Assembly: GCA_031763025.1 (NCBI GenBank)
Contig: JASSKH010000024.1
Span: 7,630,523-7,694,522 of the forward strand
Source of the DNA: Macrocystis pyrifera
Lineage: Eukaryota; Sar; Phaeophyceae; Laminariales; Laminariaceae
DNA length: 64,000 nt
Direction: 5' to 3'
Under the pieces are notes generated by a model. It saw only the letters and a program-made list of their open reading frames with translations. It was not told the DNA's origin and did no database searches. Positions 36,449 to 50,400 of the stretch are shown in pieces. A program made the translations under genes and the position numbers. Numbering within the stretch: the stretch's first letter is position 1; every line of letters begins with the position of its first letter.

Positions 36449-38784
36449 GGAGGGAGATGTAGCAACTGAGGTGATTTCTGAGGCAAGTGCGGCAGCGGTG
36501 GCGATGGTGGCGGCAGCAGCACCAAGCGATGGCGGCAGCGGCGGCGGCGGAGCTGGCGGCGGGATGTTGATCGGGACACGCGAAAGTGGACTGGGGCGTT
36601 TTGTTTTGTCAGGTTGCCGGGGGGGTGGGCGGGCGGTCGTTGCGGTCCGCAGGGCGGGGGGGAAGGGGGTGGTGACGTTGCACCCCGATAGACAACGCGA
36701 AAGAGGTCGGTGCTGGTCCCAATCATCCAACTGATCGACCGACCGGCCAATAAGCCAAAAAATCGAACCGCTCAAATCCAAAGATCGGACTGGTAACAAC
36801 GAAAGATCGAACAGGTTTAAGCATAATATCGAAACGTTCCGTTTCTTGAGTTTTTTTTTTTTTTTTTTTTTTTTTTGCCTTCGCGGTCGAGGCAGGCCGA
36901 GCTTGGGCTGCTCGAGTTGGCCGAGAGGCCCGCGGCTCTGCAGCAACCGCGTCCAGCTGGGGCGGGTCGTGTTCGGTGGTGGGGGATCCGGGCGGAGCTG
37001 GGTGCTTCGGGCGGGCGGGTGATGAGAGGACGCTTTATTTTTATCCCCCCGCGTTTTTTTTGTATTCTCCGACTTTATCCCTCCCCGGGAACCGCGATAG
37101 CAGTAGGATCAAAGCAGACGGAAAGCCGATTGGATTGTGGGTGCTGTGGGGAGAGAGATGGTTTTCGATTTTAAATTCTCAATTGTGATTTCTCTCTTTT
37201 TTTTTTCTCTATCGTAGCGTGCTGTGCAGAGCGTGTGCTGTGCATTTTGACGTCGTGAAAGGAAGAGGTCCGCTGAAAACCGCGTATTTTGTTTTCCCCC
37301 TCCCTGCCTGCCTTGGTTTCTTGTGAGATGTGCAGGCGTTGCGCTTGGAGGGGGAGAGGGGCAAGAGCGGCGGGTTTTTGAGACTCGCGAATGATCTTAT
37401 TCGGGTGTAATTAGTTGATCAAACCCTACGGGATTCTTATTAGGCCCCGCCCCGTCCCAACTCGGTCTGGTCGAAGAAGTTATTGCCCATTCACTACTGC
37501 CAGGAATGTGCCAACTCAACTTGCACGCAGTTGACGAAAAAAAACGGGTGCAGTGGTGAAAGGCGTAAACAACCAAAAATCTCACATTTTTGTTCTTGAA
37601 CCATCCAAACGCCTCGTGGTTTTTGTTTCATGTCTCTGTGGGAGTTTTGGATTTTCGGTTTGGGTTCTGTTCTTTGTTTTTGTCTGCCCGTGACCCAAAC
37701 AATCTTTGGTTCACGTCGATCACACGGAGTTTTTTTTGTTCAGTTTTTCGCGTTTTTGGTTCACTAGTGCTCTTCATCTGCCTTGAAAAAAGCATGTCTC
37801 TTGTACGCGAGCGAGTCAACAAGAAGCTGTGATACCAGAGGTTTTTTTTTTTTTTTTAGGGAGGTTAAAGAAATCCGGTATCATCGCACATTATCACCGA
37901 GAAACGAGGAACTGTACAACAGCAACCGACACAGGGAAGAGGGGGGGGGGGGGGGGGGGAGGGGGGTGTACTCACGTCTTGCATAGTCGTAGTCGTACGA
38001 CCATAGACCCTTGCTTCCCTACAATGCCGGCACGGAGCGCGTCAGATTGTCACCGACCAGGCAGACAGACATTGCTTGCACCAAAGCGGGGAGGGGAGAG
38101 AGAAGAGAAACAAACCCATCCGATCGAACTTGCTGTAGAGCACAGGCCGGCATGCAGACAGGCCTTGCCGTGCGTGGAGGATTCTCGGCGGCGGCACCTT
38201 TGTTGTTGTTTCAGTAGTTTCATCTACTTTTTGGGCTTTTTTTGTCTTTTCATGTTATGCATTTTTTGAACGGGTCTTCTGGCTGCACGCTCGGAGTTTT
38301 GCGCTCAGCTCGTTTTTTTCTGCTCCCAGTTTTGGTCCTAGGTCTGGGTTTTTTTTTTTCTGTTTGTGTTTTTGTTTTTGTTTTCCGGGTTCTGGTGCTG
38401 ATGCTGATCCTACTTAATTTACGGTTCTGATTCTGTTTCTCTGATGTCGGTTTCGGTTTGTTAGCACTCGCGCGTCACGTACAGTCAGTTGGCGTGGTTT
38501 TTGTCGCGCCTCTGCTCCAAGATGCTCGTACGAGTCGCCGGAGACCGCTGGTTGACCCCCTGACTGGCCGCCCCTCTAGGCTTAAGACACTACCCGTAAT
38601 TTACAACGGCAACGAAGCACGTTTTGGGGAACAAACTTCTCGAAATTCGTGTGGAATTCTGTTTGCAGCGGTCAAGAAAAAGAGTTTCGAGGCCGAAAGA
38701 GGCCTTGACACGCCCTAATAGACTGGTCTATTATTAGCAACAGCATATTTGCCTCTGCCCCCCCCCCCCCCCTTCCCCCCCCAA

Positions 38785-39030
38785 CTCAGTGAAGCTCTCG
38801 TCCATATGCAAGTCCGCCTCACAAGCGGTTCTTAGTAGGATGCAGCTCACCCTTCATGCGGCCCGCCGGACACCGCGCTTGGTGCAAGCAATGTTCTTGC
38901 CTGGTAGGTGAAAACCCGAAATGCTCCGTTCCGGTATTGTAGGGATGCGAAGGTCTCATGGTCATACGACTAGCGCCATGCATGAGATCGAGTACATCTC
39001 GTCTATCCAGTACACCCCCCCTGCCCCCCC
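38785..39030 (-). repeat. Family A dispersed element (minus orientation)
   Basis: Reverse-complement match: TCCATATGCAAGTCCGCCTC, GGATGCAGCTCACCCTTCAT and the left end GCCATGCATGAGATCGAGTA. It is followed by a C-rich run at 39,016-39,036. Confidence 0.75.
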
Positions 39031-39429
39031 CCACGCCCCCCTTTGATGTTTTTTTTGTCTGTGTCGCCTCACCCTTATCATCCATGCGATTTGCACTCGA
39101 CTTTCCTTGTGGAATATGATGGCTCGTGCACACTTGTTTTTCTTCGGCGGGTGAGATCTTTTCAAGACCTTTTACCCGTTTTTTTTTTTTTTTTTTCGCA
39201 CAAGCTTCTCGTAATGGCGACTGCTGTATTGTCTCCAGGTACCGGGTAGATGTTTTACTGTAGGTCGTGATCCTGTCCATGGTGTTTCGCCTTTGGCTGC
39301 CCGTACGAAGGCATGTGTCTGCCGTGAAGCGTGAAGGTAGAGGCGGTCCTAATACAGAAGCGGTCCCTCAAAAAGTGCCGGTTGAGTTATGCCGACTGCC
39401 TGCCACAAGTAGTGTGGCGCCTGTGAAAT

Positions 39430-39648
39430 CGCTTGGCACAGACGGGATTAGCCAGTTGGCGGAGTAAATAGTGCCGGTTGCTGCTAAATAGTGCCGGTAT
39501 CTTGTTGACTGGCGCATACCGGCACTATAGAGAAGATTGGCACAGATGGGATTAGCCAGTGTGCGGAGTAATTAGTGCCGGTTGCCGCTAAATAGTGCCG
39601 GTATCTTATTGGCTGGCGCATATATACCGGCACTACAGAGAAGACCAA
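39430..39648 (+). repeat. Two tandem ~110-bp units with internal palindromes
   Basis: Two units begin TTGGCACAGAYGGGATTAGC, then a TAGTGCCGGTTGC pair, and close with ATACCGGCACTA. That close is the complement of the internal TAGTGCCGGTAT, so each unit can fold. Not seen elsewhere in the window. Confidence 0.75.
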
Positions 39649-40555
39649 TACTTCGATGCAATAACGCTGCTAGCTTGCGTGGCACGGGGTAAGCTTTGGT
39701 TCCGTAGCTTCGGGCACAGCAGCGACGAACGAACGTCACACGATGGATGCGTGAGAGATGTCTGTGCTCGGCTGGCTTCGGGTTGGTTCGACAGTTTGTT
39801 CTATTTTTCGCGCTGGTGCCTGTGGTAGTGGTGCTGCGGATGATTTTTGCTGTGAACGAGGGACGAAGAAAGAACACGAACTAACGTTGCTGACGCTTCT
39901 GCTGCTGCTTGCTTTTGTTGTTGACAACGGAAGACGAAACAGCTACGATAGCTAGCTTGTTACTCATTGTAACAAGAACTCATGCTACCCTATAGAGCTG
40001 CACCTATTCTTTCTGAGGGGTCCCCATTCACAGCAGCAGCTCTCCATAAATCTCAACCCCCAAAATAACTTGGAAAAAAAGAAAGTGCAACAACCCAATC
40101 AACCATGGAATGCCATGGTGCCTAGAAGTACACAACCAAGAACATAGTGAAACACAAATGGTCTCGTATTCCAACGATTTGGACTAAATCCTACCAGGCA
40201 TGTTAAGAAGTCCCATCAGTCAGAAATATGTTGGCCAAAAAGTGCCACTTCTGCTGTCGTAGCGCGTATCGAAGGGAACGCCTTGCGAGGGCGCATCATC
40301 ATCATCATCATCATCGTCCACAGGTGGCCGGGACCCCCCCCCTCCCTGCACGGCGCGAGGAAAAAAACATCCTCAGCCATCTTCTTGTCTTTTGGTTCTT
40401 GTTCTTCCTCCGCCTCCTCTTCTCTCTTCTTTCTTGATCTCTGTCCCCTGCAGTTTTCTTCAAATCTTACGGGGCTAGTGCCAGCCGCCACCCCCACGAC
40501 CACCTCGCGCGCAATGGCGCGAGCTCCCGCCACCCATGGCTCTGGCCAAGGCGGC

Positions 40556-41630
40556 CTACTTGCCGAGTACGTCGATCATCTCCACGCGGAAAACCAAGTC
40601 TTGGTTCGCCGGAATAGGTCCCGTCCCCCGTGCACCGTAACTTGTACCACAAATGAGATACCATGTGTTGGGTAATAAGTACGAGGTACATGTCATGGAA
40701 CGGAGGCGGTAAAGGGGTGGGGGGGAGGGGGGGGAGAAGGGTGTTACACGATGGCTGTGAGGGGACCCGGGGGGGGGAGGCGGGGGGGGTAGGGGGGACC
40801 ATCTACACTCGGAACACACCAAATCTTGTTTCGCTGGAATAGGCCCCGTTCCGCGTGTACCGCAATGGGTATCATGAAGCAGATACCTTGTATCAGGTGT
40901 GGTACAATGGGAGGCGGTAAAGCGCGCGCGGGGGGGGGGGGGGGGTATGGTGGGAGCAGCGCGTGTCACAATGGCGGGGTAAGGGGGCGAGAGGGGGGGG
41001 GTACTTGATATCGTGCATGGCCGGAGTTGTATGACCATAGACCCTTGAATCTCTACAATGCCGAGCTGGAGCACGTCGGGTTCTCACCGACCAGGCAGAT
41101 ATTGCTCGCACCAAGCGCGAAGCGCCGTGAGGTGTTTGGCAAGTCGCTCAAAGGGTGAGCGGCATCCTACTAAGAACCGCTTGTGAGGCGGACTTGCATA
41201 TGGATGACAGCTTCGATGAGTTGATTTATTTTCCGGTGTGGCCACTTCCAGAGACAGCAATGTGGGCACACTATGTAACTGCATCGTGGGTGCCTTACCA
41301 TAAACACTACGTGATCCGCTGATTCCCCTGGTTCGGAATAAAGGTTCTGCACCCTGCACAAACGATCTAACTCGACCGCCAGCTGTAACCGTCCGCCACC
41401 GAAAAAAATATCCGGTAAATACCCTGGTTGTCTAACTCACGTAGTGAGCGGCATGTTTTATATAATAGAGTCGTTGCCAACCGACACCAACCCAACCTAC
41501 ATATAATATATAGGGGGGGAAAGGAGGGGGAAGGGAATCGCGTTCGAGTAAGACCCGTGTACGTAAACGACAAATATCGAGGGGCAACCCTGCAGTACGT
41601 AAATTTCGAAGTACACGCAGTAGTACGTCG

Positions 41631-41667
<37 letters not shown>

Positions 41668-44600
41668 GGAAGACACTTAAGACTGACGCCGTTTCAACCC
41701 CCGTTTATTTTCTGCCAAAAAAACGATCAAATTTTGATCACAAGTAATCTATCACCTCGTAGCAAGCGGGGCGAACGCGGGCAGCTAAGCAACCCGCAAA
41801 ACAAAACTGCACTTTCGTAGTCGTAATGCAGCTCTTAAGCATTCTCAGGCGAGAGCGAAAGCAGTCACACCCAGAGCTACAAAGTATCACCCCGCCACAC
41901 TTGACAACAACCAGAACCGACAAACAGCAGCAGCAGCAAGAAACAAAAAATCGACAAAAAAAAAAAACATCGAAAAATGTACACGACAAACATATATACC
42001 AGCTACGCAGTACTGCTGTACTACTATACGAAACGAACATCGGGTACACAGTACCAAAATATCGTGTATATACGGAGGCATGTGTAGCAGGGGCGAAAGG
42101 GTTCCGGAACTCGTAGGTGGCCCTCCTGCTCACGCCGCGCGCTGATTGACTAGCGACTCATTTACAGAGACTCACGCTAGGGCAGCCGGAATGGCGATCT
42201 CTCTGCTTCCCCCCACCCGCATACCCTCCACGCCCCTGTCCATACCGACAATCACGCTCCGCATGCCTGAAGAGGCAGCGGTCGCAGCAGTGGCGAAAGC
42301 GGTAGCGGCGGTAGCGGCGGCGGCGGCGGCGGCGGCGGCGATCGGAAGGGGAAGCAGAAGCAAAAATTAGAAGAAAAATGCATAACAGCAAAAAAACACA
42401 CATACTTTTAGCCCGAAAAGGACTTGCCACACTATATTTTTGGACACACTTACTACTTAGAACAAGTGTGGGTGACGTTTTGTTCAATACGTAGCGCAAA
42501 GGGTTTTTAAAAACAGCGAGCCCGACGACGCACGCGTGTGACACACCAAGCTTGACAACACAAAAAAAATGAGCCGGAAGCAGGCAGCGCAGCAGCGAGC
42601 GGCAGTGGTGGCGGCAGCCCGTCGAGTGGAGAAGCGAGGTTCGAAATTTGGACAGAAACACAAATAAACACGCAAACAAAAAAACACGATATGGGTTGCA
42701 ATAAGGGGTAGTAGAACTTAGTGGCCAAAACATTTCTGAGTGACGGGGGGGGGGGCTGCTTAGCCCCTATTAAGACTGGAGTCCTGTTTTGGGGACAACC
42801 TTACTTAGAATTTGAGTGGTTTGTCCCCGAAACGGAACTGCAGTCCTGAGGAGCTGCCAATATCCGAATCGTTTTTTTTTTTCTTCAAAAATAATTTTCG
42901 TCACTCGTACATGTTACGGGCATGGGAGGGTTATTGTCGGGTTAAGCGCACACATTTTCTCGAATTCTGGCCCGTGACGATGAGGTATAGTTGCTCCTCA
43001 GGTTAGGAGGAGCCTCGGAAAGTTAAACCCTTTCTAGCACCTCAGAGTCCCGTCCGTTTTGGGGACAAAACTACTCAAAATTTTAGTGGTTTCTCCCCAA
43101 AACGGGACTGCATTTCTAATAGATGGGTCAAGACACATCCTACGATAGAGGTAGCAGGCATTATCGACACCAACAAGGGGATAGGGGTACATACGATAAA
43201 AAACGGTTGGCAGCAACTCCCTCCCGCGCAGGGTAGGTGCGACCACCCCGTCGGTGAAAAAAAGTCCCCGGGTTGTTTGAGTTACTACTGGGAGAGAGCG
43301 GGAAGGCAGGGCGATGAAAATAAATGGGATGGAGAAAAAAAAGAAATAAAACGGAATAAGAAAAAAAAAAAAAGCTCTTTGAAGTGAGCAACCTCAGAAA
43401 ATGCTACGCTTGTGTTACACTGCCCACAAAAAAAACTGATATTGCCAAACGTCCCGACAACAAAGACACTGGAAGCACGTCTGCCGCCGTTTTTTTTTTC
43501 CGAGGACATTTCGTTTGTCTGCTCCAGCTCCGAACGTTTCCATCGAGGAAAAAATTGGAAGGGCAGATATGAGCTCCTTGGTGCACTCCCGTGAGTGTGC
43601 CAAAGCGACATCACTTGTCGTGTCCTCCTTCGGGGCGGACCTCGTCGCTTGAAAATGTGGTTCCAAGCGCTTGAATTTTCGGTTTCTTGTACTGTAGCCA
43701 ACTTTTTTTTTTCTGGCTGTAAAACGAGAATCAGGAACCCAGAAGCCCAGAAGCTGTCATACGAGTACGTTCCTCCTTCTCGTTCTACAACGGAAAAAAA
43801 ATACGTGGCTACAGTAGGACAAGAAACCAAAAATTCAAGCGCCTGGAACCACATTTTCAAACTTCAGCGACGAGGCCCGCCCCGAAGGAGGACACGTCAA
43901 GTGCTGTCGCTTTGGCACACTCACGGGAGTGCACCAAGGAGCTCATATCTGTCCTGCAAAAGTTTGCCTCGATGGAAATGTTCGGAGCGACTGAAGAACG
44001 AGACAAACGAAATGTCCTCGGAAAAAAAAACGGCGTCAGACGTGCTTCCAGTGTCTTTGTTGTCGGGACCTTTTGTTGTGTTTGGTGGGCAGTGCAACAC
44101 AGGCGGCAAGGTTTACCCATATTGTATCCATCACCCCCATCTCCCCCCCCCCCCCCGAACTGAATAAAAACGCCATCCCTACCGATGCGAAACTGTAGCG
44201 GCCGCCTGCGGTTCTGATTCTTGTCGAAGACGCGACCATCCGGGAAACATCCCTCGTAGCAAACCTTGACGTTCTTGCCCGGCACCGCTATCTTCCCGCC
44301 TCCAAAAATTCTGCGAAATCCCCACATGTTTCAAGATGCACGCGAGGGTGCGGTTGGTGACGTGTTGAGATGAGAGCAAGAGCGTCCGTTTAGTCGCTGA
44401 GTCTCACCTAGGATATATTCTACGTGTGTAAAAAAAATGCGTTCCGACAACACTAACAAAATATTATCGTACCGGGTACGTTTTAATAAAACCACCAAGA
44501 AATATCGCCCAACAAAAATATCAACATAATCGTACCGGGGTACCGATACGTTGTAATAAACCCATTGAAACATTGCACGTGTCATCATATTCTCATACGC

Positions 44601-46997
44601 AAGCTGATTGGCTTGCCGATTGCGCCGCACTCACGTGTCCTTGATCTTGAGACCACCCTTTAAGGTCTTGGACCGCGGGTTCTTCAGAGGAATCCCCACC
44701 GGCAGCGCCCCGTCATCATCCTCCATAGCACCAAACGCCTCCTCCAGACCGCGCTTCGCCTCTACCGCCTTCCTGCAGGAGTTGCAAAAACATCCGGGCG
44801 ACGGGGGTAGGGGGTGGGCGAAGGGGTGGGGTGGGTTGAGATTAAGGATGGATGGCGTGGGGGATGGGGTGGGGTCGGCGGTGGGAGCGGGGGTGGGAGT
44901 AAGGGTGGGTACTGGGTAGGGATGAGGGGTTAGGTGGGGTGGGGGTGGGGGTGGGGGACTGGCGACTAGGGACGGGAGAGGCGTACTCATTTGTTGACTG
45001 CCTCAAGTAATTTAACCATTGACCACGCATAACCTTAACCCTAAGACGGGGGGACGGGGGGGGGGGGGGTGGGGGAGGGGGATTAAGGGAGGATGAAGGC
45101 CGGTTGGGGCGGGGAGGTTTTGTTTTTGTGCGCAAGCAGCCGTTAGAGATTGCTTTGCTCTCGGGCGCCACTGCACCGACGTTTCGGGGCAAACCACTCG
45201 GAGTTTCGAGATCATTTTTGCAATTCTAAAGGGGTTCTCAGTCATGTACGCCGCCCCCCCACCCCCTTCCCCCGCCGAGAAAAACAACAAAATCGAAGTA
45301 TGTACGTGCTGAAATGAAAGACGGCCGATTGAAACGGGAAAAACGACAGCAAACCCACTTCTTGTTTTCCCTCTTGCGCTGCCGCTTCCGCTCCTGCTTG
45401 GTGAGCTCGGATTTCTCCGCGTCCGCCTGCCGCAACCGACAACACACGACAAAAAAATCGGATAAGCAAAAAAAAAAAGTCAACATCCGCGCGCGAGCAA
45501 CATGAGCACGGCTACAGCTACCTAGTACGCCAAGGTTGTGAATAAGGCATGCCTCGTTAGGTGACAAAGCTAGCTACCACCGTAAAGAGTTCGTAGCGCT
45601 AACCCTTTTAGCACTGCAGTCACGTTTTGGGGACAATCCACTCAAAGTCTAAGTGGTTAGTCCCAAAAACGCGACTAGTACTGCAGTTTGCCCTGAAAGG
45701 GTTAATGTCGCACGGGGGCAGGTACGTTCGTTTTTCAGCATTCGTTTTCTCTTAACAAGGGTAAAGTCGATCATATTTTTTTTTTTCGGAGACAAGGCTC
45801 TCGACCATTAACACAGACCTTTCCGAAAACACCTTAATGTTGTTCAGTACTGCTGTAAAATGGCAACCTTAACCTTCTCCGTCTGGACAAAACTACGAGC
45901 GCTGAAAAAACAATCGCACCTCTCCCTGCACACGCTCTTTACGGGAACTAACTCTAGACTTTTGCTCTGATATACAGGTACGGGTGGAGTCACCTTGTCC
46001 TCCCCGTCGGGTTTCGATTTCTTCGAAAGCGGGGAAGATGAAGAAGGAGAAACCCCCTTCGCGCTCGCGGAGCCTTTCGATCCCGCCACTTCCTTTCCCC
46101 CTCCCTCGCTCCTCCGTGCCCGCTTCCCCTGAATGGTCAGTGCAAGCGCACAGCAAACAGGCATAGAGGAGGTTTGAACACACGAACATATTATACATCG
46201 GTTGGCATCCGTCGAGGCACTTGCCAACCGGGCGGGTTAGCTTGTGAAATGATGGGGGGACGAACCTCCGCGCTACGTCCGAGTGAAGGGCCGTGCTTAT
46301 CGAAGCAATTTTTTGGTCGAAAATTTCCACTTTTTTCTCTTCTTGGAGCTCGAAATGAACGCCAGAAAAAACGGAAAAAAATGAAAATTCAAAGTGTTTC
46401 TTCCCAGTGTTTTGGGCACCCTGTTGAAAACTTCCAGATTTTTCAATCATTTGCTTTCCATTCATTTCGGGAACCAAACAAAAACAAAAGTGGAGAATTT
46501 CGACAAAACTTGCTTCGATAAACACGGCCCTAACTTAACCCAGGGCGCTGCGCTCAAAGGCCCTTAAAATAGGGGAAAATGTGACGAATAAAAAGACGAC
46601 TGAAACACAGCAACGGTAACACGAAATGAACGTCTGCCCAAACACCCTTTTCGGTGTTAAACGAAAAAAAACCCCGATGGGTTTCTATATACCCGTCTTC
46701 ATTTTCCGCAATGTCCGACCATTCTATCGAGTACACTCCCTCCTTAGACCAACGACAATGCTGAAACATCACAGGTATACCCAAGGGTGTTCGACGAAAA
46801 GAGAAAACGACCTATGCACTCCTTCCTGGTGTCAACCCGATACCGTTTCACTGGTCGCGTCTACCCCGTGACGCCGCTTCCGGCGACTTCCCATATGGCC
46901 CTCCTGATGCCTACCAGAGCATTCACCCCCCCCCCTCCGCCGCCCGACGCTGTAAAACACGCCTCTCACTGCGTGAGCTATAGACAGCCAGGGCGCC

Positions 46998-47030
<33 letters not shown>

Positions 47031-47431
47031 GCGATCACCACGGCTGGCGGTCAAGTTAGATCATTTTTGTGCGGGGAGAACCTTCACTCCGCACAAGGGA
47101 GATAGATGATCGTATCTGTTAGTGTGTATATGGTGAGGCATCCACGAGGCAGTCACGTAGTAAACCCAGTGCTGTCTCTGGAAGTGGCCACACCAGAAAC
47201 TAAGTCAATTCATTGATGCCGTCATCTATATGCAAGAAAGTCCGCCTCTAAAGCGGTTCTTAGTAGGATGCAGCTCACCCTTCATGCGACTCGTCTAAAC
47301 ACCTCACGGCGCTTTGCGCTTGGTGCAAGCAATGTCTGCCTGGTCGGTGAAAACCCGACGTGCTCCGACCCGGCATTGTAGGGATGCGAGGGTCTATGGG
47401 CATACGACTACGGCCATGCATGATAATGAGT

Positions 47432-47484
<53 letters not shown>

Positions 47485-50400
47485 CCCCCCTTGTCCCCCC
47501 CCGTAAAATCGGAAACATGCACGGTACACGCACCTTCTTCCGCTCTCCTCCCTCCTTCTCCTCCTCCTCCTCCTCCTCCTCCTCGGCCTCCGAAGCATCA
47601 TCACCGTGTTCATCACCGTCACGGATGTCTTCGTCTTCCGGCACGTACTCGCTGTCCTCGTCCGAGTCGTCCTCCGGGTGGTCGGCGGCTCCGTCCCGGT
47701 GCCACAGGCTAGTGCTGCCGCTACGGCCTGTCAGTCAGTCAGGCAGTCAGACAGACAGTTGGTTCGTTGGGTGATTTAGTTAGTTAGCTAGCTGAGTTAG
47801 TTGGTTTGGTTAGTTGGTTCGGTTTGGCTAGTCAGTTAGTTAGCAATTGGTTAGGGTTGCTGTAGTTTAGTCAGCTATTACGGGGGTCCATAGTTAACAG
47901 GACCAAATATTGATAGTAAAAATACCTCACTATATATAGGTTTTTATGTATGCCATAGGTCCTGTTAACTATGGACCCCGGTAATAGTTACATATATAGT
48001 TTAATTAACCAGGTAGTTACAGTGAACTCGTAGTTGATTAAAAAAAAGGTAGTTTTGAATAGTTCAGTCAGTAAGAATACTAAGTAGATGGCCAATCAGT
48101 CAGTAAGTCCGTCAATCCATTGATCGATCAGTCTGCCCACCTATAAGTCAATCAGCCAGCAAGTCAGACGGTCACTGGGTCAGTCAGTCGGTCTTATATA
48201 AATAGTCAGTCAGTCCGTCAGTCCGTCAGTCTGTCTATCAATCAGTCAGTCCGCCGGCCAACCGGCCATATAGCCAGTCCGTCAGATGCCCATTCTGCCG
48301 GCCAAGCCAAGCCAAGTCAAGTCAAGCCAAAAAATAATAGGCTACGTAATGCAAGCCAGCACAAGCCACAACACAAACAATTAACAACGCAAGCAAACAA
48401 CACAACACAAGCCAATGCAAGCCAACCCAACCCAACCCACAGCAAAGGCTTACGCAAGCCGATGCAAGCCACGACACAAGCCACACGGCCACAACAAAAA
48501 TCCCAATGCCAGCCACAACACAAGCTAGCACAAGCGACAACACGAAGCCACAAAACACAAAAGACACGGCGAAGCAATGCAATGCAATGCAATGCCATCC
48601 AAGCCAATCCAACGCAGTACTGTTAATAGCAAAAAAATGGTTCCCCAGCGGAAAGCTCACCGCTGATCGCAAGCCCCGCCCCTTCCCAGCCGCAGCCTTC
48701 GACCCCCCCCCTTCACCCGCGCCGTTAGCCTCCTTCGCCCTCCCTCGCGACTTTGCCCGAGCCTTGGACTTGTCCTTCAACACCGCCTTCAGCGCCGCGA
48801 TCTCGGCTTCGCCGCTGTCGTCACTGCCACACTCAGATTCTTCTTCGGAATCTTTCTCGGATTTTTCCTCGGAATCGTCCCCGGAACTTACCTCGCTCGA
48901 GCTGTCGGTCATATCGTCTGCCCGGTTGGTAGGTCCGAACGGCCGTTCGAAAAGAAAAAATGCACGGAAAAATACGCGGAAGGGGAGGGCCGGTGGGGGA
49001 AACAGCGGAAAGAGGGTTGAAACGGGGACATGTTCAATTTTTTCAGTACCGATATTTCCTTGCCTCGTCGCGCACGCAAGAGTTGGAAAAAACGCCTCTG
49101 GCGAACGCAAACCTCCCTCTCCCCCGAGCAAGAGCGGCGCCAACACCAACAGCGACACGGCCACCAGCAGCAGTAACAACAAAAACAAGAACAGCAACAA
49201 AAGCAACATCACTAACATCATAAGAAGCAACAGCAGCAAGAGCAAAAGCAACACCAACAACACCAGCACCACCACCTAGCGACAGCAAGAACAACACCGA
49301 CATCACTAACATACAAGTAGCAACATCAAGAACACCAACACCACCAGCAACAGCAGTAGCAATAGCACCCTCACCTGCACCAAGAACGGCAACAACACCA
49401 ACATCACTCAACAGAGGCAGCACCGCCACTATTACGGAGGGCCATAGTAAATAGCACCTACGGTACACACAAAAACCTATATATTTCCCTATTTTTTGCT
49501 AACAATATTCGGTCCCATTTACTATGGTCCCCCGTAATAGCAACAACACCAACAACAGCAACACCAACACCGCCAGCACCGCCAGCGACGACAATAACGC
49601 GACCATCAATAACAACACCAATACTGCCACCACCAACACCAAAACCAACACCAAAACCAACACCAACATCAACACCAACACCAACACCAACACCACCACC
49701 ACCAACACCAACACCAACACCACCACCAACAACAACAACAACAGTGATTATGGTCTCACCATTTTCGAGGTCCGGGTCGTACTCCCTATTGAAAAACCCC
49801 GTCAGGTGGACAACACCGGTGCCTTCAATCTGCAGAAACGAAGCGGGACAGGCGCGGCAATGCAAAGGCGATTCGACGACGGCAAGAGGGGGAAGGGGGA
49901 GGGGCGTCCTCATTCGTTGCTTGTCTTAAGTCATTAGATCATTGACCGCGTATCCCTTTCCAGGGGAAAAGGGGGGGGCGGGGGGTGTACTCGATAGGAG
50001 AGATGTACTCGATCTCATGCATGGCCGTAGTCGTATGACCATAGACCGGGGGGGTATCATTACGCCCGTCATAACAACCTGTGTGATGCCGTATATAAGT
50101 ACACCTGCACCCTTGTAATACGGAGCGTTTCGGCGAGGCGGGGGCGGGGGGGAGGGGGGGGGGGCGTCATGCCGCACGCCGGAAGCGTGCCACGTCAGGG
50201 GTAGGGGTAGCACATTTTCGGCCATTTTTTATTCTGAATGACGGGGGCTCCTTAAAGCCAAAATCGTCGGGAATGCCATTCTTTTTTTTTTTTTTGCGGT
50301 TTGAAAGTTTTGTCTACCTCAGCCGTGGGATTGTTTTTTCATCGGGTTGCAATTTCTCGTTTTTCTCAAAATATTCAGCTTTTAGGTGTCACCGGGATTT

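Larger units (their letters stand above)
36449..40555. other. Convergent intergenic stretch between SAP and FKBP genes
   Basis: The two flanking genes point toward each other. The stretch holds poly-T (36,851-36,876), G-rich tracts (37,940-37,958), family A elements (37,970-38,090 plus; 38,785-39,030 minus), a poly-T (39,179-39,196) and the 39.4-39.65-kb tandem repeat. I recognise no gene; the frame around 36,875-36,960 has no splice-consistent partners. Confidence 0.5.

Noticed and set aside
40283-40675. Plus-strand exon after CTTTCTTGATCTCTGTCCCCTGCAG
   Set aside because: It looked like an acceptor, but the DNA is the antisense of the FKBP terminal exon and its 3' flank.
48322-49279. Long frames of 257-317 codons on both strands
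   Set aside because: Mostly microsatellite read-through (Leu/Val- or Asn/Ser-rich). Only the acidic part at about 48,661-48,917 (minus) fits as an FKBP exon.
47408-49745. CRISPR-like regularly spaced repeats
   Set aside because: The repeats are simple tandem microsatellites without unique spacers, in an intron-bearing nuclear gene.
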